From contig JBKQHM010000804.1 in assembly GCA_052148775.1 (NCBI GenBank), positions 6,565-70,564 of the forward strand: a stretch of DNA of 64,000 nucleotides, in the 5' to 3' direction. Under the pieces are notes generated by a model, which did not search any database, was not told where the DNA came from, and saw only the letters and a list, made by a program, of their open reading frames with translations. Source of the DNA: CAVZRC01 sp052148775 (GTDB lineage Bacteria; Planctomycetota; Planctomycetia; Isosphaerales; Isosphaeraceae). The position numbers and the translations under genes are program-made. How positions within the stretch are numbered: the first letter of the stretch is position 1; every line of letters begins with the position of its first letter. This document shows positions 56,301-64,000 of this stretch, piece by piece.

Positions 56301-58893
56301 GGGCAACGATGGTGTGACACTCAACGACTCGGACGGCCATTCGGGCCCGAATCTGTTCCAGGACTTCCCCGTCCTGTCCTCCGCGATCACGTCGAACGGG
56401 ACCACGACGATCGCCGGATCGCTTTCCGGCACGCCGGGGGTGACTGACCGCGTCGAGTTCTTCAGCAATCCCGCCGCGAGTCCGTCCGATTATGGTCAGG
56501 GGCAGACCTTCCTCGGGTTTGTCGACGTGCCGATTAATCCGGGGGGTACCGGCTCCTTCTCCACAACGTTCTCGGGGCCCGTGGCCGTCGGACAATCGAT
56601 CACCGCGACTGCCACCGACCCAGCCGGCGATACCTCCGAGTTCTCCGCCGACCTGATCCTCCAGGGTGCGACCACGACAGTCCTTTCGTCGTCGGCCAAC
56701 CCTTCGGTCTTCGGTCAGCCGGTCACGCTCACGGCCACGGTGAGCCCGACGACGATCGGTCAATCCACCCCCACCGGCACCGTCACATTCCTGGACGGCA
56801 CGACGCCACTCGGGACGGGCACGCTGGACGATACCGGCACGGCCAGCTTCACCTCGTCGACCCTGGCGGTCGGGAGCCACTCGATCACGGCCGTCTACGG
56901 CGGCGATCCGAACTTCATCGGCAGCACCTCCACAGCCATCGTCCAGAGCGTCACCCAGGACGGCTCGACGGCGGTCATGACGTCGTCGGCCAACCCCTCG
57001 ATCTTGAACCAGTCGATCAGCTTCACCGTCACGGTCAGCGCCGCGGCGCCCGGATCGGGGACCCCGACCGGGACCGTACAGTTCAGCATCGACGGCACGA
57101 AGTTCGGCTCGGCGGTCACCCTGGTGGACGGCACCGCCACCAGCGGGTCGATCAGCACGCTGAAACTGGGCAATCACACCATCACGGCCAGCTACAGCGG
57201 CGATGGCAGCTTCACCGCGAGCACGGCCCCGAGTCTCACCCAGGTCGTCAACAAGGACAACACCACGACGAATCTCGCCGTGGCGGTCAACCCCTCGGTC
57301 TATGGCCAATCGATCAGCTTCACGGCCAGCGTGTCGGCCGTCGCGCCGAGCATCGGCACTCCCACCGGCTCGGTCAGCTTCAACGACGGCTCGACGACGC
57401 TGGGCACGGTCACCCTGACCGCGGGGACGGCGACCTTCACAACCGCGAAGCTACCGACTGGCCAGGACCCCATCACGGCGGTCTACAACGGTAATTCGAC
57501 CTTCGCCACCAGCGCCTCGGCGGTTCTGAACCAGACGGTCAACCAGGATAGCACGAGCGCCGTCGCCACCAGCTCGGCCAACCCGTCGGTGTTCGGCCAG
57601 GCAGTGACCGTCACGGCCACCGTCAGTGCGGCGGGTCCGGGGAGCGGCACCCCTACCGGCACGGTCACATTCCTGGACGGCTCGACCACGCTCGGCACCG
57701 CCACGCTGAACGGGTCCGGCCATGCTACGTTCACGACCAAGGATTTCGCCGTCGGGACGCATGCGATCACGGCGGTCTACGGCGGCGACGGCAACTTCAC
57801 GGCGAGCACATCGGCGATCTTGAACCAGGCCCTCAACCAGGACGGAACGAATACCGTCATCAAATCGTCGGTGAACCCGTCGGTGTACGGCCAGTCGGTG
57901 ACGTTCACTGCCACGGTGAGCGCACTCTCCCCGGGCAGCGGTACCCCCACCGGCACCGTCACCTTCATGGATGGCTCCAACACGCTGGGCACGGCGACGC
58001 TCGGCAATGGGAAGGCCACCTTCAAGACCACTGCACTCGCCGTCGGCTCGCATCAGGTCACCGCGGTGTATGGGGACGATGGCAACTTCACGGCCAGCAC
58101 GTCGACGGCCCTGATCCAGACCGTCCAACAGGATCCTACGACCACGTCGGTTGCGTCTTCGAAAAACCCGTCGGTCTATGGTCAGGCGGTGACCTTCACG
58201 GCCACGGTCAAGGCCGCGGCGCAGGGGAGTGGGACTCCCACCGGCACGGTCACCTTCCTGGACGGCTCGTCCACGCTGGGCAGTGGGACGCTGGTCGGCG
58301 GAGTGGCCAGTTTTTCCACCACGAGCCTGTCGGTTGGGTCTAACGCCACCACCGCGGTGTATGGGGGCGACGGCAATTTCTCCTCGAGCACGTCGACGGC
58401 GATTAATCAGGCGGTCAATCAGGCCGGCAGCTCGACGACCTTGGTCTCTTCGAACAACCCCTCGGTCACCGGGCAATCCGTCACCTTCACCGCCACCGTG
58501 AGTGCCGTGGCGCCGGGGAGCGGAACGCCGACGGGCACCGTCACGTTCTCCGACGGCTCGACCGCCTTGGCGACCGGTACGCTCAGCAGCGGGACCGCCA
58601 GCTTCACAACCTCGAGTCTGGTGGTGGGCACCCACTCGATCAAAGTCGTCTACGGAGGCGACGCGAATTTCAAGACCAGCACCTCGGCGACCCTGAAACA
58701 GGTCGTCCAGTCATCGATCGACGGGTCGGCGACCCGTTCACCGGCGAACCTGGTCCCTCAAGCGCTCGGTGTCCTCCCCGACGATGCGGCGTCGACCGGC
58801 ACGCTGACCCATGACCTCGCCCTGGATCAGGTCTCGGCCCAGGGTCGAAAGTTGCACCGAGGCGCCGGCGGCTGGTTCGAGCCGGAATCGTGA
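50314..58893 (+). CDS. giant beta-helix/Ig-like surface protein
   Basis: A protein of 2859 residues from the GTG at 50314, chosen because AAGGAG stands eight bases before it; an ATG at 50335 lacks such a site. No classical signal peptide is seen; instead there is a basic N-terminus with VLEGLEHRVLLT, the planctomycete 'LExLExRxLL' surface-protein motif. Residues about 45-440 form a right-handed beta-helix ending in a choice-of-anchor Q pattern (LGPLADNGGPTQTIALLAGS, VDIGAYE). A long repeat region follows (about 560-1990) built on NWIGVNPVYG, DQRNVISGN, GNVVAGN and IGTDxxG. Seven Ig-like domains (about 2120-2800) contain NPSVYGQSVTFTATVS and GTPTGTVTFLDGS. It is probably exported and adhesive or structural. 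Confidence 0.88.
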   Translation: MSSRLSPMRHTWTSRAREQARARRRSPFWVLEGLEHRVLLTPTTYMVTSTSNDPTVLGSLPWAINQANNQGSPGYAPANSDGSQIAFDLSVFDTPQTIALTSTLELSETDGPEVIEGPGANVMTISGNGAVGVFQVASGVMATLSELTITDGRATQGGGIENAGTLTVARSGFDNNEASDGGGIFNAGTLAVSVSTFSNNMTNRGGGIDNTGILTVASSTFTANSSDYGGGLGNESGTATIDRSTFLDNSAYGGGGLNNSYGATITITNSTIAGNSAYNGGGIADTGTLTAINDTVAYNQIVGNSGSGGGLDAYDGTDTLYDTIVALNTDGPAGGPADDIALYTYEGTIGGTISPSSAYNLIGTGGSGGLTNGQDGNQVGISDPGLGPLADNGGPTQTIALLAGSPAIDAVRASIPGVTVPATDQRGALRGPAGLDAGTTVDIGAYEASSSYLVTSTADSTDAGTLRTAIGWANVSANANPANLSDPAPNTIDFGIPTTDPGYDATTASWTIAPLSALPPLAASITIDGTSQPGYTPGSHPVIVLSGANAADTPIDGLDLTGSGSTVKGLVINGFLGDGLNIESNQNTIQGNFIGTDVTGTQPGYNFTGIAITGTSNLVGTSGQDGANDPSERNVIAGNAYGIVIDGSGGAASGNVVTGNWIGLNVDSQGNSLAGLGNSEDGIVIESGATGNWIGTNPVFGPANTDQRNVISGSGLTSADYGVLIEGTGTSGNVVAGDDIGTTADGTAALGNGTGVGIDRASDNWIGVNAAAGPGTENAVQADVISGNVWAITIDGVGASGNVLAGDFIGTDPSGSSAVPNTLGLEIAEGASANVIGTSGQDGPAVDALERNVIAGNLEFGVSLDGTTGNVVAGNDVGTTAAGNAPLGNGGDGIEIVAGASGNWIGVNPVYGSRDADQRNLIAGNVGAAVEMTGAGTIGNVVAGNLIGTDSTGSVPIPDAYGVMIDQGASSNLVGTSGQDGPAVDALERNVIAASLFTCPGCLESGVLIENAGSDDNVVAGNWIGFNVDSSGAIITGLGNGDDGVEILAGASNNWIGVNPVHGAETADQRNVISGNRYNGVAIGDFGGVSSGNVVAGNEIGTDPSGMTSVLNGQFGIYLAGSDNLIGTSGQDGADDALEGNVISGNSGAAIYFTNAGTSTTPATGNVIAGDWIGTTADGTAALPNGSGIDLYNSPGNWIGVNPVYGQEDSDQRDVISGNTGNGVQISGSGATGNVIAGDLIGTDATGETLLRNAGDGIHINGGPSDNWIGVNAVDGPESVDQGNVISGNAFSGVYVDPSSTGNVIAGDRIGTDSAGETAIPNNWGVYIQGPSNLVGTTGQDGADDALERNIISGNKSIGIDINGTAAMGNVIAGNDIGTDMTGEAALNNGSDDVNINGGASDNWIGVNAIDGPETADQGNVISGTFIGVALYYPGTSGNVVAGNRIGTDPAGAAAVPNNYGVVIALGASSNRVGTSGQDGAADALERNQISGYTVAGLLIYGQGYATTGNVVAGNLIGTTVSGDAPLGSGNVGVDLILGASGNWIGVNPVDGPENADQRNVISGNAGDGVEISGSGTTGNLVVGNFIGTSAAGTAVIANGGDGVAIDSGAAANTIGGSIAAARNVISGNAYAGVGLSAANDNVIEGNFIGTDTTGTVGLGNNTGSGLYSPQYGGIAIVNGSSGNTIGGLTASPGTGAGNLISGNDNAGVQIYGSYQADPMNNLIAGNLVGTDITGTLALGNCCEGVGVENASNNIVGTPGGRNVISGSNINVEINGSGATGNLVQNNFIGTDITGTSAIGGTGDGLLLLAGASNNTIGGTTAGDRNVISGSSAYGLGIGSSLSSGNLVEGNFIGSDVTGTVAVANKTGIGISSSPGNTIGGTAAGAGNLVAGSLGNGVYIFGSGATGDLVAGNLIGVNFDSGGNPIPGLGNGGAGVVVSSGASGNTIGWTTTGAGNVIADNAGNGVTVGVSATDTSTDNAILSNAIYGNTGLGIDLGNDGVTLNDSDGHSGPNLFQDFPVLSSAITSNGTTTIAGSLSGTPGVTDRVEFFSNPAASPSDYGQGQTFLGFVDVPINPGGTGSFSTTFSGPVAVGQSITATATDPAGDTSEFSADLILQGATTTVLSSSANPSVFGQPVTLTATVSPTTIGQSTPTGTVTFLDGTTPLGTGTLDDTGTASFTSSTLAVGSHSITAVYGGDPNFIGSTSTAIVQSVTQDGSTAVMTSSANPSILNQSISFTVTVSAAAPGSGTPTGTVQFSIDGTKFGSAVTLVDGTATSGSISTLKLGNHTITASYSGDGSFTASTAPSLTQVVNKDNTTTNLAVAVNPSVYGQSISFTASVSAVAPSIGTPTGSVSFNDGSTTLGTVTLTAGTATFTTAKLPTGQDPITAVYNGNSTFATSASAVLNQTVNQDSTSAVATSSANPSVFGQAVTVTATVSAAGPGSGTPTGTVTFLDGSTTLGTATLNGSGHATFTTKDFAVGTHAITAVYGGDGNFTASTSAILNQALNQDGTNTVIKSSVNPSVYGQSVTFTATVSALSPGSGTPTGTVTFMDGSNTLGTATLGNGKATFKTTALAVGSHQVTAVYGDDGNFTASTSTALIQTVQQDPTTTSVASSKNPSVYGQAVTFTATVKAAAQGSGTPTGTVTFLDGSSTLGSGTLVGGVASFSTTSLSVGSNATTAVYGGDGNFSSSTSTAINQAVNQAGSSTTLVSSNNPSVTGQSVTFTATVSAVAPGSGTPTGTVTFSDGSTALATGTLSSGTASFTTSSLVVGTHSIKVVYGGDANFKTSTSATLKQVVQSSIDGSATRSPANLVPQALGVLPDDAASTGTLTHDLALDQVSAQGRKLHRGAGGWFEPES
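56674..58704 (+). repeat. seven tandem Ig-like domain repeats (coding)
   Basis: Each unit is about 95-100 codons. The same order recurs: (S/T)xxNPSVxGQ, then TATVSAxxPGSGTPTGTVTF, then a short loop, VGxHxITAVYGGDxNF and a NQxVNQD linker. Units 4 to 7 are closest to each other, pointing to recent duplication. Confidence 0.85.
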
Positions 58894-59367
58894 TCTCCTC
58901 GCCAGCGCGTCGGGTGGATGTTCGCGTCCAGCCAGACCGTCGCCCTCCGGCGCGAGACGACCTTCCCATCGATCTCGATGTCCCGGAAGAGCACCAGCGG
59001 ACCGGGGTCGCATCTCCATGGCGACCTTCCCTTCGAGAGCGGTTCGCAAACAATTTGCATACAGATCGCAATAAATTAAAATATTAACATATTTTATTTA
59101 TCATACTGGTGATGATGAAGCGACGGTTCGGTTGACACACCTGTGACTCCACCTGTTCTCAGGCGTACGGCTCCTGAGCGCTTTCCGCTCGTGTCGTGCC
59201 CGCGCCACCCCGGTGCCGTCGCGTGCGCAACTCTTTCGTGGAGCGCTCGAGCCTCGCCTTCGCCGCGACGGTGCAGGACGCGCACGGCCTGGAATTCCGC
59301 CGCCATACTCGAGCTCGCTGTAGGATCCGGCTCCGTCCCGAGGTCCCCACTCGGAGTACGGAGCCTC
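58894..59367. other. intergenic region with AT-rich patch, possible gene remnant and repeat
   Basis: 474 bases between convergent genes. On the minus strand 59004-58910 reads as PGPLVLFRDIEIDGKVVSRR and on to LDANIHPTR, with GC-rich third positions, like a fragment of a lost gene. 59046-59106 is strikingly AT-rich for this genome. A GTAGGAG-type palindrome lies at 59320-59371. Confidence 0.4.

Positions 59368-59371
<4 letters not shown>
59320..59371. repeat. GTAGGAG-type palindromic repeat, copy 3
   Basis: GTAGGATCCGGCTCCGTCCC at 59320 and the inverse CGGAGTACGGAGCCTCCTAC at 59352-59371 form an imperfect hairpin. It overlaps the last codons of the DUF1501 gene and could end its transcript. 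Confidence 0.55.
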
Positions 59372-60852
<1,481 letters not shown>

Positions 60853-60973
60853 GGCCGTCGAACTCCCGGGCAAGGGCCGGAAAAGAAACACGAATCACCC
60901 ACATAACACAGATAGAAATTCTCAATCGCTTTGCTGATTCGCGTGATCGTTGGTTGGGACTCTTCCCCAAGGA

Positions 60974-63430
60974 TCAGTCTACGAACAGGAACTCATTGGC
61001 CGCCAGCAGGGCCTGGGTGTAGCGTTCCCAGCGGTTCAGGTCGTTCGGATTCTTCGCGTGCGGGTCGTCCGTCGGGGAGGGCTCGGGCGATCGTAGGTAG
61101 GCCAGGCCGAGTGCGATCTCGCGATCGGTCGCGGCGCGGCCGTAGAGCATGAGGTAGGCGCGGCGGATGGCTTCGGCGTCGTCGCGGCCGGCGGCGGGGA
61201 CCACACCCAGCCGGGCGGCCACGGCGCGGGCGGCGCCGACCATGAACTCGCTGTTGAGCACAAAGAGCTGCTGGAGCGGGACGGTCGTCTCGACGCGACG
61301 GCCGCTGGTGATGTTGGGGTCGGGGAAGTCGAAGAGACGGAGCATCCAGGCCAGGTCGTGCCGGCTGATCGCCGCATAAGCGGTGCGACGGCGATTGCCC
61401 GGCGCGTCGAGGCTGATCGATGGCCCGCCGATCGCCGGATCGAGCCGGCCGGCGACGACGAGCATGGCATCGCGCCAGGCCTCGACATCCAGGCGGCGGC
61501 GGTTTATCCGCCAGAGCAGGGTATTCCCCGGGTCCTTGGTGAACCGCTGGGAATCGAACCGGCTGCTTTGCTGGTAGGTTGACGACAGCAGGATTTCCCG
61601 ATGCAGCGACTTGAGCGACCAGCCAGACTGGATGAACCGGCGGGCCAGCCAATCGAGTAGCTCGGGGTGGCTCGGCCGCTCGCCGAGCGCACCGAAATTG
61701 CTGTCCGTGCCGACCAGGCCCCGGCCGAAATGGTGCTGCCAGACCCGGTTAACCATCACGCGCGCCGTCAGCGGGTTGTCGGCGTCGGCGATGGCTCGCG
61801 CCAGCTCTAGCCGGCCGCTCCCCTGCCGGAATGCCGACCGATTGCCGCCGAGCGCGGCCAGGAACCGGCGCGGGACCTTGGCGCCTGGGGTGGCCGCATT
61901 ACCCCGCACCAGCACGGGCATGTCGGTGGCCTTGGAGGCGTCGACCAGGCTGTGGATCACTGGATACTTGGGCGGTGCCTTCTTCTTCGCGTCCTCGAGC
62001 GAGGCACGCATGGCCTTGACCTTGGCCTTGGGCTCGGCCGGCAGCATGCGTTCGAACGCCTTGAGCTCATTGGTAGCGATCTTCTTGTTCAGGCGCGCGG
62101 CCTCAGCCTTCACAAACGCCGTGATCTCCTTCTCCCGGGCCCCGAGCTCGGCCTGGGCCTTGTTATAGGCCTCGACCTGCTCTTTGGGCACCGCGGGCAC
62201 TTCGATGTAGTCCGTGCTGGCGAAGACCCCCTCAAGCGCGTAGTAATCGGTGGTGGGGATCGGGTCGTACTTGTGATCGTGACAACGGGCGCAGGCGACG
62301 GTCAGGCCCAGGAAACCGCGAGTCACCGTATCGATGCGGTCGGCGTACTGGTCGAGCTTCTTGGCGTCCCCGTAATAAACCGGCCCGCAGGCGAAGAACC
62401 CCAACGCCGCCAATCGGTCGAGCCGATCGGATTCGGGGCCGTCGAGCTGGTCGCCGGCGATCTGCTCGAGGATGAACCGGTCATAGGGCATGTCGCGGTT
62501 GAAGGATCGGGTCAGCCAGTCGCGATATCGGTAGCCGTAGGGATAGAGCCTCGGCTGGAACGAATGCGCCTGGTCCTCGCCGTATCGGGCGATATCCAGC
62601 CAGTAACGGCCCCAGCGCTCGCCGTAGTGGGGCGAGGCCAGCAGTCGGTCGACGACCCGGGCGAAGGCGTCGGGCGCGTCGTCGCGGACGAAGGATGCGA
62701 TCTCCTCCGGAGACGGAGGCAGCCCGATCAGGTCGAAAGCGACGCGGCGGATCAGTGCGGCCTTCTCGGCCGGCGGCGACGGTGCGAGGCCATTCGCCTC
62801 GAGCCGGGCGAGGACGAACCGGTCGAGCGGCGACGCGGGCCAGGCCGTGTCGTGGACCTCAGGCGGCGCGGGATTCCCGACCGGCTGGAACGACCACAAC
62901 GACCGGGCTCGCTCGACCACGGCCGTGGACGGGGTCAGGAGACCCGCGCCCAGCGCGGCACTCTCTGCGGGTGCTGCGGACGGAGGCGTCGTGCCGGCCG
63001 CGGGGCGCGGCGCGGGCCATTGGGCCCCCCGCTTGACCCAATCCGTCAGCGCGGCGATCTCCTCGCCCTTGAGCTTTCCCTTGGGGGGCATCTGCACGCC
63101 CCCCTCGTAACGGATGGCCTCGATCAGCGCGCTCTCGTCGGGCTTGCCGGGCACGACAACCGGTCCGCTCTCGCCCCCCTTGAGCATGGAGTCGCGCGCG
63201 TCGAGCCGCAGGCCCCCCTTGGCCTTCTCCGCCCCATGGCACTCCTGGCAGCGGGCGGCCAGCACCGGCCGGACCTTGGCCTCGAAGAACTCCTCGGCCG
63301 CCGTGTCGACCTTGACCCCGACAGACAGCGGATCGCCGGCTGCCGCGACCGCCGGAAAAACCGTTGCGATTGCCAGCGCCAGACCGGGCAGGATTCCAGC
63401 CGCAAAAATCGAGCGCAAGGATGAGCGCAT
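60974..63430 (-). CDS. PSCyt1/PSCyt2/PSD1 planctomycete cytochrome protein
   Basis: A protein of 818 residues with a signal peptide (FAAGILPGLALAIATVFPAVAAAG). The N-terminal planctomycete cytochrome C domain has the haem site CQECH at 61-65 and MPPKGKL as likely axial Met region. DUF1549 (PSCyt2) follows, with PLDRFVLARLEANGL and a second CxxCH at 380-384 (CARCHDHKYDPIPTTDYYAL). DUF1553 (PSD1) forms the C-terminus: LARAIADADNPLTARVMVNR, VWQHHFGRGLVGTDSNFGAL, GERPSHPELLDWLARRF. The proteins are periplasmic; their role is unknown, possibly electron transfer linked to polysaccharide degradation. It is co-oriented with the DUF1501 gene. Confidence 0.95.
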   Translation of the reverse strand: MRSSLRSIFAAGILPGLALAIATVFPAVAAAGDPLSVGVKVDTAAEEFFEAKVRPVLAARCQECHGAEKAKGGLRLDARDSMLKGGESGPVVVPGKPDESALIEAIRYEGGVQMPPKGKLKGEEIAALTDWVKRGAQWPAPRPAAGTTPPSAAPAESAALGAGLLTPSTAVVERARSLWSFQPVGNPAPPEVHDTAWPASPLDRFVLARLEANGLAPSPPAEKAALIRRVAFDLIGLPPSPEEIASFVRDDAPDAFARVVDRLLASPHYGERWGRYWLDIARYGEDQAHSFQPRLYPYGYRYRDWLTRSFNRDMPYDRFILEQIAGDQLDGPESDRLDRLAALGFFACGPVYYGDAKKLDQYADRIDTVTRGFLGLTVACARCHDHKYDPIPTTDYYALEGVFASTDYIEVPAVPKEQVEAYNKAQAELGAREKEITAFVKAEAARLNKKIATNELKAFERMLPAEPKAKVKAMRASLEDAKKKAPPKYPVIHSLVDASKATDMPVLVRGNAATPGAKVPRRFLAALGGNRSAFRQGSGRLELARAIADADNPLTARVMVNRVWQHHFGRGLVGTDSNFGALGERPSHPELLDWLARRFIQSGWSLKSLHREILLSSTYQQSSRFDSQRFTKDPGNTLLWRINRRRLDVEAWRDAMLVVAGRLDPAIGGPSISLDAPGNRRRTAYAAISRHDLAWMLRLFDFPDPNITSGRRVETTVPLQQLFVLNSEFMVGAARAVAARLGVVPAAGRDDAEAIRRAYLMLYGRAATDREIALGLAYLRSPEPSPTDDPHAKNPNDLNRWERYTQALLAANEFLFVD

Positions 63431-63672
63431 AATATCCTTCTCCGCGCCGCAAAAGTTTCACCGATATTTAACATCGACCATCCGGCGACGATTGTCAAGG
63501 GTTTACGGCGCGGAGGCCGGGTGCAATCGACGGGCCCGGACGCCGGAGTTGATGCCGCCCTCACGTCGCTTTGCCAGAAAATGCCGGGGCACGGTTTCAA
63601 TGTATGGGTGGCGCTCTTTCCGAAAAAGAGATCATGGACAGGCCAGGCCCCGGGATCGACGAGGTGTCCTCG

Positions 63673-64000
63673 ATGCAGAAGAAACCCTTCGATGCGACGA
63701 CGCGTGGGCTGATCGAGATGGGTCCGTCCGATTGGGCGGAATATCTCGGCTCGCGGTCGCCCGATCCCGGGCGCGTCCGCGTCATCGAGTCGAACCTCTC
63801 GACGGTCACCGCCGAGGCCGACAAGGTCCTCTGGATCGACGACCCGGAGCCCTGGATCGAGCACGTTGAGCTCCAGGCGGGCCGGGACGCCCGGCTCGTG
63901 GATCGGGGGCACCTGTATAGCACGCTCCTGGAGTATCAATTCCGGGTGCCGATCCGAAGTACGCTGGTCTTGCTCCGGCCGGCGGCGGATGGTCCGGAGT
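63673..64000 (+). CDS. Rpn-family nuclease-like protein (3' end outside window)
   Basis: The first 109 residues are visible: MQKKPFDATTRGLIEMGPSD and on, to STLVLLRPAADGPE. The ATG at 63673 has GAGGTG six bases before it; an in-frame ATG at 63634 is possible. It is homologous to the protein at 26695 (PFDAT opening; the segment ending LVLLRP). Active-site residues are complete here: D50 (EADKVLWID), then E66 and Q68 in HVELQAGRD, 16 residues on, as in PD-(D/E)XK nucleases. The C-terminal part, including any internal start, lies beyond the window. Confidence 0.72.
   Translation, partial: MQKKPFDATTRGLIEMGPSDWAEYLGSRSPDPGRVRVIESNLSTVTAEADKVLWIDDPEPWIEHVELQAGRDARLVDRGHLYSTLLEYQFRVPIRSTLVLLRPAADGPE

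Noticed and set aside
61545..61575. tRNA-like T-loop (GGTTCGATTCCC on the minus strand)
   Set aside because: It lies in the PSD1 coding region (RFDSQRF), the flanking T-stem does not pair, and no acceptor or anticodon stem is found.

Overview
This is GC-rich chromosomal DNA from a planctomycete, most likely of the Isosphaeraceae/Singulisphaera type. The lineage call rests on gene content read from the sequence: a PSD1/DUF1549-type cytochrome protein paired with a DUF1501 protein (59368-63430), a DUF1080 protein, an ECF sigma factor followed by a Ser/Thr kinase with WD40 repeats (44867-48733), a PEP-CTERM protein, giant beta-helix/Ig-like surface proteins, DUF4058, an N-terminal 'LExLExRxLL' surface-protein motif, and an HpnC-HpnD-HpnE squalene pathway. 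I saw no rRNA, tRNA, CRISPR array or complete insertion sequence.

Layout. 1-7077: an FG-GAP repeat protein (cut by the window start) overlapping a TIGR03032-type protein, then a large protein with two degenerate J-like modules, paired zinc ribbons and Fn3-like domains. 7241-10697: a PLP enzyme of the SelA-like fold, YceI, DUF427 and a sulfotransferase. 11284-16119: a sugar block with secreted aldose 1-epimerase, zinc glucose dehydrogenase and a 2-keto-3-deoxygluconate-type sugar kinase, followed by an M24 peptidase. 16177-20546 (minus strand): hpnC-hpnD-[antitoxin-like gene, broken vapC]-hpnE. 20789-26506: DUF1080, a SirB1-type transglutaminase-fold protein, and a protein joining an M14 carboxypeptidase to an S9 prolyl oligopeptidase. 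26695-27848: an Rpn-family nuclease gene followed by a free-standing copy of its C-terminal 72 codons. 27953-38952: a bacterial alpha-2-macroglobulin, a phosphotransacylase, a secreted alpha/beta hydrolase and an AMP-ligase lacking its C-terminal domain. 39029-44428: di-haem oxidoreductase, DUF362, DUF4058, a membrane-anchored unknown and a 49-residue protein. 44867-58893: sigma factor and kinase, PEP-CTERM protein and a 2859-residue surface protein. 59368-63430: the DUF1501/PSD1 pair. 63673-end: another Rpn-family gene, cut by the window.

The best candidate for new biology is 26695-27848. The Rpn-like gene carries an internal GTG start with a good Shine-Dalgarno sequence. That internal unit, ribosome-binding site included, has been duplicated downstream as an independent 72-codon gene with an ATG start. 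Rpn toxins are known to be restrained by intragenic C-terminal products, so this looks like a 'liberated' intragenic antitoxin. The full-length copy also appears to have lost the catalytic Glu that the Rpn gene at the window end keeps.

Other notable points are a vapC whose conserved catalytic Glu codon has become TAG, a 32-bp duplication that uncoupled its partner's stop from the vapC start, a near-identical motif upstream of the sigma-factor gene and downstream of the kinase gene, and at least five kinds of palindromic or heptamer intergenic repeat, one of which ends the truncated AMP-ligase.
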